DNA of 64,000 nucleotides from Dasypus novemcinctus (lineage: Eukaryota; Chordata; Mammalia; Cingulata; Dasypodidae). The notes below the pieces were generated by a model that saw only the letters and a list, made by a program, of their open reading frames with translations, was not told the DNA's origin and searched no databases. Positions 1 to 12,383 of the stretch are shown piece by piece. The DNA is taken from NCBI RefSeq assembly GCF_030445035.2, contig NC_080688.1, positions 59,037,949-59,101,948 of the forward strand, given 5' to 3'. A program made the position numbers and the translations under genes. Each line of letters starts with the position of its first letter. Position 1 is the first letter of the stretch.

Positions 1-2140
1 CTCCTGTCTGTGATAGGGAGAACTCCAGGAGGGCTCAGAACCCACTGCTAGCTGAAGCACTTGGAGCCTGCTAATTCCGTGCCCATCAAGCAGCATTCTG
101 GTTTTAATTTCTCCATCCAGGAAGCTACCTGTATCATTAACTCTTGGGAACAAAAAAATTTGGTGGTCATATAGATCTACTCCCCCATCTTTGCAACATC
201 CCCATCCCCATTCAAGGTTTCCATTATTTATCCAGCTTCTGTTTGAGATTTCCAGAGACTAGGAGCTCAGCACGACCTAAGTCAGTGTCTTACCTTTGTG
301 ATTATTACAAAAAATTGTTTCATATTGAAATGAAATCTTCACCTTACTATCTTCTTCTCTTTCTCCTAGTTCTGCCTTCCAAAATGAGGCAGAAGCAGTC
401 TAGCTTGCTTTGGTGAAAAAGCCCTTTCCTGCCTTTAGAACAGTTGCTTTATTTCCTTCTACTCTTCTCCTTTCCAAGCTCACCACCAGTTTCTGTAATC
501 ATTTTTGACATGGATTAAGACTTTATCACATTCTATTCACCCTCACATAAAAGTCATCTTCTGAATTTTTCTTATTGCTATATCAGAATAAATATAATAT
601 CTGTTTTTCCACTCAGATAATGAATCCAAACATGATCTATATAGCAGAATGACTGGAGAAATCGATAAAAGTCATCCAACAAATAGTCTGTATTGCTCTA
701 TGTGGCCCCAAATTCCAATTTAAGTTTAATTGCTGTTTTATATATGTAGGGGCCGAATCTCTATTTTTTCCAAATGTGGATTTGTGCTTAGATGCAGAAA
801 TGCCTCAAATAACTTCCTGGACAGAAGAAGCCATGAAATATTCAATAGCTGTGCTTTTCTCCATGCTTGTTGATGCACTCAGTGAATCTCATAAAAACCC
901 CAAAATAGACCAGTAATGTAAAATACAGTGGGCTATGGTGGTTAATCTCAATCTCCAATGGAAGAAGATATTGGCCACTCTGAGAAAACAATGTGGGCTA
1001 AATGTTAGACAAATTAAAAGGTAGGATAAAGTCCTTATTGAGATTGGTAGGTATTGATTCACTGAGAGTCTAAGTAAACATTTTAAGCCTCACAGAGCAT
1101 CAAAAATGTTGCTGTTTTACTGGGTTTGCAGAAGAAAAGTTAGGAGAAATGAAGGAACGAATTATGGCCTTTAGATCTCTGCAGGCTCTGAAATGAATGA
1201 GCTTGGCTAAAGATTGAAGCCAAAATATTAGATATTTGTTAAGATGCTTAGAGACTAAAAGAGTCTAATAACCTGAAGCCCTGTTGGACCTTTTACCAAC
1301 AGCAGCATTAGGAAGCTGACTTTCAAACAAGGAAAGGATCAGATGAAAGTAACTTATCTAAGTCATTCTCATGAATCAACTTGTAGATCCTATAACTACT
1401 AAAAAAAATAATCCTGGTCTTAGAGCTGCAGGAGTGTTTAGAGTTTGTCCCAGCAAAATTTGCCACCTAATTAGGCACCTCTGCAGAGAGTCCTGCCATG
1501 TCAGCTTGAACCCTCTCTGTTATAGGCAACAAGTTCAGTCTCCTCTGTGCATCCACAGTGCCAGCAATGGCTTATTTAAGGACTTGGCACCAGAAGACAT
1601 GGTTTAATTCTTTGCTCTGGCATTCACTACAAGGATGAAGCACTATGTTTTAGAAGTTGCAGTATGTATGTGTGCGTATGTGGGTATGTATGTATGTATA
1701 CACAATCTAATATATAATGAACTTTTTTTTTGTAATTTCTTCCCATCTATTTTAGTTTTGCTGTATTCAAATACAAATCTTTTTCTCAAAAGTAAAGTTC
1801 CCATGTTTGGAGGACATTAATTTCCTTAGGTTTAGTTTTCTCTTTTGTAGGCAGAGTACCCTCAGTGAGAAAGAATCTACACTTCCAGTCACAATGCTCA
1901 CCTTCTTTGGTGTATATCAGCTGGTTTGTCAGTGTTACTCTTTCAGTGGGAAACTGGGTGTGATATATCATTCCAGTATCACTGAGCACCCCCAGAGCCA
2001 GTGAGATGACTGTTTTCACAGCCTGGATGATTTGCTTTTATTAAGACATCTTTAGCTTAGTCAACTATGCATTCATCAAAATTAATTCGTATTTTTGTTT
2101 TGTGCATTTTGATGCTCATGCAACTACTCCCTTTTCCTGT
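1..2140. other. No gene recognised
   Basis: Unique-looking AT-rich sequence. Open frames at 144-416, 1371-1607 and 1786-2019 are short and show no motif or family resemblance I can name. A short TATG-type microsatellite lies near its 3' part. Confidence 0.5.
1660..1702. repeat. Imperfect (TATG)n microsatellite
   Basis: Alternating tatg/tgtg tetranucleotides with interruptions, followed by a T-run about 25 bases later. Confidence 0.75.
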
Positions 2141-2144
2141 TTAT

Positions 2145-2278
2145 TTGTAACTATGCCTCATTTTTCCAAATAGATGGCAAGTTCTTACGGGTGAGGATTC
2201 CTCCTTGGAGCTCCAAATGGCACCTGACATAGTGCTGCGTTCATCATAGGTACTCAAAGAAATTATATATTAAATCAA
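2145..2278 (+). repeat. L2 LINE 3' end (probable)
   Basis: The order 'gatggcaagttcttacgg', 'cacctgacatagtgctgcg', then 'ggtactcaaagaaat' matches the usual L2 3' tail (regulatory-looking 'gcacctggcacatagtaggtgctcaataaat'). It is diverged and short. A MIR-related tail is the alternative. Confidence 0.45.
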
Positions 2279-3063
2279 GTCAAATTAAACTACACTTGAA
2301 TCTTTAACAAACAGTATACTAACTAATTTCTCAGCATTCTTCTAGAGTCATTTGAATATTCTTATCACACAAGGTAAGAAAATTATCATCACAGGAAAGG
2401 AGGAAAAAAAAAAGACAAAGCTGGCAAAGCTCACCTGCCCCCAATGCAATTAACTTACATTCAATGAAAGACCGTATTGTGAATATTCACAGGCTCCACA
2501 TGTGAAGGCTTTGCCATTATATCATGTGAAGGCTTAGGACAGGAGAGCCTCTCTTTAAACAAATGTATACATCTTGGACAGAATTTGCTATTATGTTACA
2601 AATGACTATTCCTTTTAAAAATTTATTCCAGTTTTCAAAGGGTCCCTTAAAACATCCCACTCTCCCAGTAAATTTAATTGTTTCCAGATTACTAACCATT
2701 TGATTGTGAGGATTGAGGCTGTGGAGGGTGGGAAGAAGAGGGAAGTGAAACATAAAGAACCACTACTAATTGGAGATCAATCAGAAACAAAGATTGATCA
2801 TCAAGTAATAGAGCTCTAAGTCTGGGACGATGGTTTGATTTGCAACGGTTTTGTCTACAATAAGCGCTACAGGAAGCACTGATAGAATGGGGTGGAGATT
2901 TTCATGGCCCTTCAACACCAGCCCCACTGTGCAGGACATCTCCTGGAAATGTTGCCAGGAACTGGTAGTATCAGCCTCATCCTGTTCTATATTCTGGTCT
3001 ATCCTTTCCTCTAATGCCAACTCTTTCACCCACTCCGCCATATATATATGTTGTGTGATTTAA
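2279..3063. other. Unassigned, with an 86-codon minus frame
   Basis: No repeat family recognised. The minus strand carries an uninterrupted 86-codon frame (2781-3041) whose acidic N-terminal half looks more protein-like than most frames here, but I cannot match it. It could be chance or a scrap of an old retrocopy or transposon. Confidence 0.35.
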
Positions 3064-3064
3064 G

Positions 3065-3515
3065 GTTTTCAGTCTAAGTTTTTCAGACTGCTGTGACAAA
3101 TACCACATAATAGGCTGGTTAAACTATGGGAATTTATTGGCTTAAAATTTTGAGGCTAGGCGAAGTGCAAAATCAAGACATCAAGAAGGCAATGCTTTCC
3201 CCCCAAAATCTGTAACATTCTGGCTGCTGGTGATCCTTGGAGCTACTTGGATTTCTTGTCACATGTGATATCCTCTCTTTTATCTTCTGGATTCCTGCTG
3301 ACTTCTGGCTTCTCCCTGTGACCCTTTGTCACTCTGACTTGGGGTTTCTTTTCCTTTATAAAGCTTCCAGTCATCCAGATTATGAGCCAATCTCATTCAG
3401 TTTGGCTCCATCTTATCTTAAAGTAGCATCTTCAAGAGATCCTATTTACAATGGAATGTGGATTAAGATTAAGAACACTTCTAATTTAGAGCACGTGGTA
3501 ATTCAACCTATTACA
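3065..3515 (-). mobile_element. Solo LTR, MaLR/ERVL-like (family B)
   Basis: On the minus strand the element begins TGTAATAGG and soon reads 'gttcttaatcttaatcc', the same string as near the start of the LTR at 49635, so both belong to one family. At the other end, 'cagactgctgtgacaaatac' is typical of reversed MaLR LTR 3' ends. About 450 bp, no internal region attached. I could not find a clean target duplication, so the left edge is approximate. The 119-codon plus-strand frame across it (3237-3596) is a chance frame. Confidence 0.6.
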
Positions 3516-4727
3516 CTTTCACTCCCATATTTTCTCTTTCCCTCTTTCTTTTATTTTCCTCTCAGCATTCTTAAGCCCTTATATTCCAAATCTTGAGCAT
3601 TTACTTTTTTTAGCCATTTTTTTTAAATAGGAAAAATATAATCTGACTCTCTGATAGTAGAATTTATCATCAGATGTGTGCATTATTCTCAGACAGTTGA
3701 AGACTTGATTGTCACACAACTTAAATTCAGAGAAAGGTTTCAATAGAGTAAGGTATAAGTAGGTGAGCTATAGGACGAGCAAGAAATAACTTCCCTTCCA
3801 CCTTGCATCAGCAGTGGCAAGGAAAGCACTTAAGTATCCCACCTCAGTGGAGCATTGGGCTGGAGTTGTAGCTGAGGGAATGTGAGGCTGTCTGAGGCAA
3901 AATGTTAGGTTGGATTCTCCAGATTGTGGCTTTGAGATTAATAAACCCCACAGGGAGCTCCACTGGAGAGGATTTTGGAAATAGGAGCGTTTTCTTCAAA
4001 TCTGGAGACCAGGCCTCTTAGAGCAAGGCAGTTGTCACTTGAAGCTGTCACTGTAAGAGAAAACAGCATGTTACCTCCAGCTCACTACTTACTGAGTTGG
4101 GAGAAGATTCAGCATAAAGAAGTTTACACTTTCAGTTGTAAACTTGTGATTCTCACAAAAAGACCCAAATATTCATGCTGCTTCCTCTGGTCTGACAGTA
4201 AAAAAAAAAAAATTTAAAAAGTAAAAAACAAATTAAAAAATCAACCCTAGGTGCAGACAGATCTAATTGGGGTTCTCCTTTCTTGTTATTTTCCCCTTAA
4301 AATAAAAATGTCATTTCTTTTAAAAATGAACAAACTTATACTTGCATGTAGTTTAGAGATTCTAGTAAGTCCAGAAAGGCAAGAATGAAACACAGAAGTT
4401 AAACCAAAAGAAAAGCTTAAATTTTGAGGAGGAATTTGGGAAATGATAACACTAGGTATAGCCTCATTTTTCCTTGAAGCTGTACATGAAACAAACTGAT
4501 AACAGAACGGGAAGTAGTTTGCCTTTCACTTCCTGGTAGACTGTGCCACAGGTGGATGATCTGATTTTAATTTAAGTGCTTCATTAATATTTCTAAATAA
4601 TGAGTTCATGAGTTATGCATTTTAATTTGAAAGGAAAATAGGAAATTTTTAATGGAAAATGAGAAAATTTTACTGTCATTTACAGTATGCCAAATTTTGA
4701 CTACCAATTTACAGATGGGAAATAATT
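3516..4727. other. No gene recognised
   Basis: Unassigned sequence with an A-rich patch around 4200-4245. The 80- and 88-codon frames here show no recognisable features. Confidence 0.5.
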
Positions 4728-5269
4728 CAAGGGCTTTTGTTTTTTTGTAGCTCATGTTTTCTGCTGTTGTCTTTTTTCTGGAGAAAGAAGTTGTGGGTTT
4801 ACAGAAAAACCATGCATAAAATACAAGAAATACAGGGTTCCCATATACCTCCCTATTAATAACAATTTGCATTAATGCAATAAAATGGTTACAGTTTATA
4901 AAAACACATTTTTATAATTTTACTATTAACTGTAGCCCATGATTTAACTTAGGGTTCTGTTCACACTTTGTGTTGTACAGTTCCATGGATTTTTAAAAAG
5001 TTATATATATTTTTATTTAATTATTTTTATATTTACAACATAAAATTTCCTCTTTAAACTACATTAAAATATATTCTTGTGACATTAATTGCAGTCACAA
5101 TTTTGTACTACAAAATCACCATCTTTTACCACAATTTTTCCATCATCACAAATAGAAACTCTGTACATTTTAAGCATTGACTTTTTATTCTGTACCTGCA
5201 CCTCATCCCCTGGTAATCTATATTCTAGATTCTGACTCTACGAGTTTGCTTATTCTAATTATTTCACGT

Positions 5270-8200
5270 CAATGAAATCATATAATATATGTCCTTTGGC
5301 ATGTGACTCATTTCACACAACAGGATGTCTTCAAGGTTCATCCATGTTGTCACATATATTAGAGCTTCAGTCCATTTTTCACAGCTGAACAATATTCCAT
5401 TGTATATATATATCGCATTTTGTTTATCCGTTCATTGGTTGAGGAACACTTGGGTTGATTCCAACTTTTGGCAATTGTGAATAATGTTGCTATGAACATT
5501 GGCAAATATCTATTTGAGTCTCTGCTTTCAATTCTTTGGGAGTATGTACCTAGAATTAGGATCGCTAGATAATTATGCTATACTTAGCTTTCTAAGGAAC
5601 TGCTAAACTGTCTTCCATGATGGCTACACCATTTTACATTATCATGAACAATGGGAGAGTGTTGCTATTTCTCCACATCCTCTCCAATACTTGTAATATT
5701 CTGCTTTTGTTTTTTTAAAAAAACAGTAGCCCTCCTAGTGAGTGTGAAATGGTATGTCATTATTGCTTTGATTTAAATTTCCCTAATGGCTAAAGATTTT
5801 AAGCATCTTTTCATGTGCTTTCTGGCCATTTGTTTATCTTCTTTTGAGAAATGTCTAGTCAAGTCTTCTATTTTTCAATCGGGCTGTTTGTCTTTTTGTT
5901 CTTTAGTTGAAGGATTTCTTTATATATTCTGGATATTAAGTCCTTATTGCATATGTGGTTTCCGAATATTTTCTCCCATAGTGCAGATTGTCATTTTACT
6001 TGCATGATAAAGTGTTTTGATATGCAAATATCTTTAATTTTGATGAAAATGTTTAACTATTTTTTCCTTTTATTGCTTATGCTTTGGGTGTAAAGTCTGA
6101 AAAACCATTGCCTAAAACAAGGTCTGTAAGCTCCTTCCTTATATTTTCTTCTAGGAGTTTGATACTTCTGGATCATCATTGATCAATTTTGATTTGATTT
6201 TTGTATATAGTATGAAATAGGGTCCACCTTCATTCTTTCACATATGGAAATCCAGTTTTTCCAGCATCCTGGAAAATAGAAAAAAAAATAGAAAGATTTC
6301 TATTTTTTCCCTCTCTTGTGGTTTTGTACCCCTTTAAAAAATCAGTTGGGATAAATATGAGGGTTGATTTCTGAACTTTCAGTTCATTTCCATTGGTCTG
6401 TAAGCCTGTCCTTGTGCTAGTACCATGCTGTTTTGATTACTGTGGCTTTATAATAAGTTTTTTTAAAAAGATTTATTTATTTATTCCCCTCTCCCTCTTC
6501 CCCTCTCCTTTCCCTGCTGTTTTTGCTGTCTGTATCCATTCTCTGTATGATCTTTTGTATCTATTTCTCTTTTGTTCTTCTCCTCTTACTTTTTGTCCTC
6601 TAGGATTCACCAGGATTCGATCCTGGGGACCTCTGATGTAGACAGAGTTTCCCTGTTAGCTGCACCCACCTCAGTTCCTGGTTTCTGCTGTGCTTGGCCT
6701 TGGCTCTCCCCTTTGTCTCTCTTTTGTTGCATCTTCATCTTGCTGCCTGACTCACTTGTGTGGAGACTGGCTCACTGCAAGGGTACTGGCTCATTGTGCT
6801 GGCACTGGCTCACTGTGCAAGCATGCTGTCTCCTCTTCTTTTTCACCAGGAGGCCCCAGGGATTGAACTTGGGTCCTCCCATGTGGTAGGTGGAAGCCCT
6901 ATCCCTTAAGCCTCATCTGCTTCCCAATAATAACTTTTAAGATTAGGAAGTATGAGTCCTCCAACTTCATTCTTCTTTTCCAAGATGGCTTTGACTATTT
7001 TGGGCCCCTTACCCTTCCATATAAGTTTCCTGATTGGCATTTCCATTTACAAATACAATTTTGTCAGAATTTTCATTGGGATTGCATTGAATCTGTAAAT
7101 AGCTTTGGATAGAATTAATATCTTAACAATTTTTAGTATTCAAATCCAAGAAAGAGATATGTCTTTCTATTTGTTTAGGTCGTCTTGAATTTCTGTTAGC
7201 AATATTTAGTAGTGTTTTGCAATGTTTTTTGTATGTCCTTACATCCTTGGTTGGATTTATTCCTAGATACTTGATTCTTTTGGTTGCTATTATAAATGGA
7301 ATTGTTTCTTGCTTTCTTCTTCCGATTATTTATTATTAGTATATAGAAATACTAATGATTTTGGGGTGTTGATCTTATATCCCACCACTTTTCTGAGTTC
7401 ATTTATTATCTCTAAGAGCTTTGTTGTAGTTTTTTCAGGATTTTCCGTATATAGGGTCAAGTGGTCTGCAAATAGGGGAGGTTTGGCTATTTCCTTTACA
7501 ATTTGGATGACTTTTATTTCTTTTCTTGCCTAATTGCTCATGCCAGAGCTACCAGTACAGTGTAGAATAACAGTGGTGACAGCGGGAATCATTGCTTTTT
7601 GCCTTATCTTAGAGGGAAAGCTTTCAGTCTTTCACCAGTAAGTATGATGTTAGCTGTGGGTTTCATACATGCCCTTCATCATGTTGAGAAAGTTACCTTC
7701 TATTCCTACATTTCTAAATGTTTTTGTCAAAACATGGTGCTGGATTTTGTCAAATGCCTTTTCTACCTAGATTAATCCAACTTGATCATGTTGTAGCATT
7801 CTATTAATGTGCTGTTGGATTAAATTTTCTAGTATTTCATTGATAATTTTTGCATCTATATTCATAAGACATTTTAATTTGCATTTATTTCATGTGTGCT
7901 ATCTTTAACTTGTTTAGGTAAGAGGGTCATGTTAACCTTGTAGAATGAATTAGGGAATGTCCATCCTTTTCAATTTTTTAGAAGAGTTTGAGCAGAATTG
8001 ACACTAAATTTTCTTGAAATATTTGGTAAAATTCCCCTGTGAAGCCATCTGATCCTGGGCTTTTCTTTGTCGGGAGGTTTTTGATTATTGATTCAGCCCG
8101 TTTACTAGTTATTAGTTTGCTGAATTCTTCTTCCTGCTTAAGTCAGTGTATGTAGTTTGTGTGTTTCTAGGAATTTGTCCATTTCATTTAGGTTATCTAA

Positions 8201-9430
8201 TTTGTTGCATAGCATCCTCTTATTGTCCCTTTTATTTCAGTGGAGTAAATAGTAATGTTGCTTTTCAGTTCTGATTTTAGTTATTTGTTTCCTTTCCTAT
8301 TTTTCTTCATCTTTCTAGCTAAAAATTTGTCAATTTTATTGATTTTTTTCAAAGAACAACTTTTGATTCTGTTAATGCTTCTCTCTGTTGTTTTTTTATT
8401 CTCTATTTCATTTATTTGCATGCCAATCTTTGTTACCTCCTTCCTTCTGCTCACTTTGGGTTTAGATTGCTCTTCTTTTTCTAGTTCTTCCCATTTTGAG
8501 GTTAGGTCTCTGGTTTGAAATCATTCCTGTTTAAGGGCTATAAATTTCTCTCTTAGGACTGCCTTTCCTGCATCCTGTAAATTTTGATATGTTACATTTT
8601 CATTTTCATTCACCTCAAGATATTTGCTTAATTCTCCTCTGATTTCCTCTTTCACCCATTAGTTGTTGAAGAGTACATGTTTAATTTACACATATTTGTG
8701 AATTTTTCGTATCACCATCTATTATGATTTCTACCTTCATTCCATTGTATTCAGAGAAGATACGTTGTATGATTTAAATATTTTTTAAATTTATTGAGAC
8801 TTGTTTTGTGGCCTAAGATAGAGTCTCTCCTAGAAAATGACCCATGTGCATTCAAGAAGAATGTGTGTTCTGTTCCTGTTGGATGAAATGTTCTATGTAT
8901 GTCTAGTAGGTCTAGTTGGTTTAAAGTGTAATTAAAGACATATATTTTCTTATGGAGCTTCTCTCTAGATGTTCAATCCATTATTAAAAGTGGTATATTA
9001 AAGTCTCCTATCATTGACGTAGAACCATCTATTTATCCTTTCAAATCTATCAGTATTTGCTTAATATGTTTTTGAGTTCTGCCCTTATAATCATATTTAT
9101 AATTGTGATATCTCTTCTTGAATTGGCTCCTTTTTCAACATATAGTGACGATCTTTATCCCTCATAATAATTTTTGGCTTAACATCTATTTTATTGACAT
9201 TAGTATAGCTACCTAGCTCTCTTTTGGTTATTACTTGCATGGGGTATTTTTTCCACTCTTTCACTTTCAACCTACTTGTGTCTTTGAACTTAAGATGAGT
9301 CTTTTGAAGACAGTATATAGTACGGTCATGCTTTTTTATCCATTCTGCCAATTTCTGCCCTTTGACTGGAGAGTTTACTCCATTTACACTTAAAGTCACT
9401 ACAGATAATGTAGGACTTTCTTGGCCACTT
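5270..9430 (-). pseudogene. L1 ORF2 relic (endonuclease/reverse transcriptase)
   Basis: The 5' end encodes an apurinic-endonuclease-like N-terminus (frame 9399-9097, with a NGVNSPVKGQKLAEWIKK stretch and a LKFKDTSRLKVKEWKK stretch) as in L1 ORF2p. The RT fingers motif reads KSPGSDGF on the minus strand at 8065-8042 (usual KSPGPDGF). The catalytic FADD motif reads FADH at 7472-7461, so the second aspartate is lost. The C-terminal part appears at about 5400-5270 as a YTMEY-type ending. Many stops, plus the SINE insertion, prevent function. Confidence 0.8.
6462..6924 (-). mobile_element. Dimeric tRNA-derived SINE inside L1 ORF2
   Basis: Minus-strand SINE with (aaat)-rich tail at 6466-6484 and tRNA-like head at about 6924-6840. 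The first B-box-like motif is the complement of 'gggattgaac' near 6857; a second tRNA-like segment with a B-box-like 'ggattcgatcc' lies near 6613-6623, so two tRNA-related modules are joined. Flanks share 'taataa' plus a T-run (6451-6461 and 6929-6940) and rejoin L1 ORF2 sequence cleanly. It is therefore younger than the L1. The body differs from the DAS copies at 14628, 33599 and 46018, so it is another subfamily. Confidence 0.75.
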
Positions 9431-9849
9431 TGCTCTTTAATCTTTGTGTGTCTTGTATCTTATTTGTCCCTCAAGTTTTCTGTTAATGCCTACTTTCATA
9501 TTTACATAAATTTTCTTGAATCATAATGAATCTATTTCGATATATGTTTCATGTATTTTCCTTTTGACAATCATGGGGTTAAAAAATAACATCCTATAAC
9601 AATCTTATTTGATTTCGTATCAAATTGACTTTGATATCATACACATACACGATTCCTATACCCCTCTGGCTCCCCATTTTTTGTATTTTTTAATTTTATC
9701 TTTGTACATTATATGTCTAAAACCATAGAATTATCATTACTTTTATGCATTTTCATTTTAGCACCAAAAGGAAGTAAGAAGTGGAGTTATATACCAAAAA
9801 AATACAATACAATAATACTGGCATTTGTAATTATCCATTGAGGTCTTTA

Positions 9850-10847
9850 TTACTTTTTGTCTTTTGAAACACTAGTATCCTTTCCTTTCTTGAGCATTGC
9901 TTGTAAGGGAGATCTAGTGGTAATGAATTCCCTTAGTTTGTGTTTATCTAAGAATGTCTTAAAATGTCCCTCATTTTTGGAAGAAAGTCTTGCTGGATAT
10001 AAAATTCTTGGTTGGTAGTTGTTTTCCCTCAGCACTTTAAGTATTTCATCCTAATGCCTTCTTGCTTCCATGGTTTCTGATGAGAAATTGTCACTTAATC
10101 TAATTGAAACTTCCTTGTAGATAACATGTTCCTTTTCTTTTGCAGCTTGCGGAACACTCCCCTTGTCCTTTGCATTCTACCATTTGGCATTTATGTGTCG
10201 GGTCATATTTATCTTCCAGTTTATCCTGTTTATTGTTCACTGGGCTTCTTGGGCATTTATATTCTTGCTTTGTGAAACCTTTTAAAAGTTTTCTGTCATT
10301 ATTTTCTTTGAATATTCCTTCTGTCCCCTTCTTTCTTCTGTGCTTTCAATAATGTGCATATAGGTAGGCTTGAAATTGTCCCAGAGGTGTCTTAGACTAT
10401 TTTTGCTTTTTATAATTATTTTTAAATTTCTGCTCCTCAGCCTGATTTATTTCAATTGCCTTGTCTTTGAGTTCCCTGATTCTTTCTTTTGCCAGCTACA
10501 ATCTGCTATTGATACCCTCCCAGGATATTTTCATTTCAGTTATTGTGGTCTTCACCTCTAGTAGTTCTGTTTGGTTCCTTTTAAAAACTTCTACCTCTTT
10601 GGAGCATCTTATATTTTTCATTCACTATTTTCCTGATATCCTTTAGCTTTTTTCCTGTCTTTTCCTTTACCTCCTTGCACATACTGCCTGTTTTCTTGAT
10701 ATCCTTTGGTTCTTTCTCTGTGTTTTCCTTCACCTTCTTGACCACATTGAAGATCATCTTTTTAAAGTCTTTGTCTGGTATGTCCACATTTTGGCCTTCT
10801 TTGTTGATGTTTTCTGGATTTACATCTTCTTCCTTTGGATAGGCCAT
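9850..10847 (-). pseudogene. L1 ORF1 relic (RNA-binding chaperone)
   Basis: The N-terminal frame (10847-10581) is lysine/glutamate-rich with heptad-like spacing, as expected for the ORF1p coiled coil. The frame 10035-9850 carries the C-terminal signature 'RILYPARLS' followed by a helix ending in 'LQAMLKK', as in L1 ORF1p. The frames between are disrupted. The full span of about 330 codons is normal for L1 ORF1. Confidence 0.75.
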
Positions 10848-12096
10848 CTTTTCCTATTTCTTGGTCTTGCAATATTTGATGCATACTGTACATTTTAATA
10901 CCTTAAATGTTAATCCTGGGATTTATTTCCTGAGATGCCTGTATCTTTCATTTGTGTCCAGTTTGTGATATTATAGAAACTTTTCTTGAGTGTCTGAAGC
11001 CAACAAAACCATGTAAATTTAAGCAAAAAGCACCTTTCACCATCTTTGCACATTGGCTTTGCCATGGCTGGTTCCCTCCTTAACAGTTTAACCCTCCTAT
11101 AAGGAAGATCATCTCATGGAAAAAACAAAGTGCTGGGTCCTCCCTGTCTTTTTTGGGCCTGTGTCTTATCTTGGCCTTGTCCTTGTTAGTGGCTTTATGA
11201 GGTCCCCAGATATAGGGGTTTGAATACCCCCTCTACTTCCTAGGGAACAGATCATATCCCTCTCCTGTGTGTGCAACTATAGGACTTAAATCAGGAAAGC
11301 CTTTGCCTTAGGCCAGCTGCCTAAATGGTTTTTTACAATGCTTTCATTGTCTCAAGCTGTTTTTGCCTGAAGGGCAAGTTCAGGGAGGGAGGACATGCTG
11401 GAGAGGTGTTCTCCAAGCCATTCTTTCCCAATTGGAACAAGGCCAAGGATCACCAAAGGGAACATCAGTCATCTTCAAACTGCCCTGGGGAGAGGATGAG
11501 GGAAAGGGCAGGGAAAAGATGAGAGAAGGGGCAGGATGAGTGCCAGGAGCCTTTTCTGCGGCTTCTCAAAAACTGTGCTTTCTTGACTCAGCACCTGCCC
11601 CACAAAGCAGCCCTCCAAATGTCTGCCACAGCTTTGAGGAAGCACATGTCTTTAAGAGTCCCCAGTGGCATTTTGCATTTTTCCAGAGTAGGTTAGAACA
11701 ATGGCCACCTTCAGAGCCAGGACCCCAAAGATCCTAAGTGATTCTCAAAAGCGGTGATCAGTGATCAGGTCACTCCCACCCCCACCCCGTATTCTGGGAC
11801 CAAGTTTCTATGTCCCTCTCTGGTACCAGCTATCCCAGGGGCCAAACCTCACAGCTGCCTGACTTGAGAGTGAAGGATGAGTGACAGTAACTGATGCCCA
11901 GAGATTGCAATTCACTTGTATTTACCACAGTTTACCAGACTCTTCCTCCCAGTCTTCCCTGGATGCTACACAGTGGCCTACTGGATTCCAAAGTTTTGAA
12001 ATAATTGATTCAGAGAATTCCTACCTGTTTAAATAGTTGTTCATGTGGAGGGACTTATTCTTGGAGCTTCCTACTCTGCCATCTTCCCAGAATTCC
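10848..12096 (-). promoter_or_regulatory. L1 5'UTR (relic promoter)
   Basis: About 1.25 kb between the ORF1 start and the element's 5' end, more GC-rich than its surroundings, as in L1 internal promoters. Contains no tandem monomers, unlike the second L1 of this window. Plus-strand frames at 11325 and 11540 are shadows. Confidence 0.55.
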
Positions 12097-12383
12097 TAGT
12101 TTTTTTCCCTATTGTTTGGAGTCATCTCTCTTATGACATATCTTAAGCACTTTGAATGTTTTGAGCAAGAATTCGATAAGATATTAATGTCTTGAACCCA
12201 AGGAGCTTACGTCCTGTCTAGTGCTTACTATACTGCTTTGCTTTTAAAATCTACATTTTCCTGAAACAAGTTAGCTCCAGTCACCTATTTGGATTATTTT
12301 TCCTTTGCTCCTCTTCTGCTTGAGGGCATGCTATCTCCACTGGGGTCTGCCAGGTGTGAGATAGAAATTGGAAGATACACCAG

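Larger units (their letters stand above)
4728..12096 (-). mobile_element. Nearly full-length degenerate L1 LINE
   Basis: Read on the minus strand this is an L1 with all parts in order: 5'UTR (about 12096-10848) opening with 'gggaagatggcagagtagga', ORF1 (about 10847-9850), a spacer of about 450 bp, ORF2 (about 9430-5270) and a 3'UTR of L1M character down to about 4728. A SINE (6462-6924) interrupts ORF2, giving about 6.9 kb of L1 proper. Both ORFs are broken by stops and frameshifts and the reverse-transcriptase catalytic motif is mutated, so it is immobile. The left edge is uncertain because no clean poly(A) or target duplication is visible. Confidence 0.85.

Noticed and set aside
3237..3596. 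119-codon plus-strand open frame
   Set aside because: Falls on the antisense of a MaLR-like LTR and runs past its edge; no protein features beyond hydrophobic low complexity.
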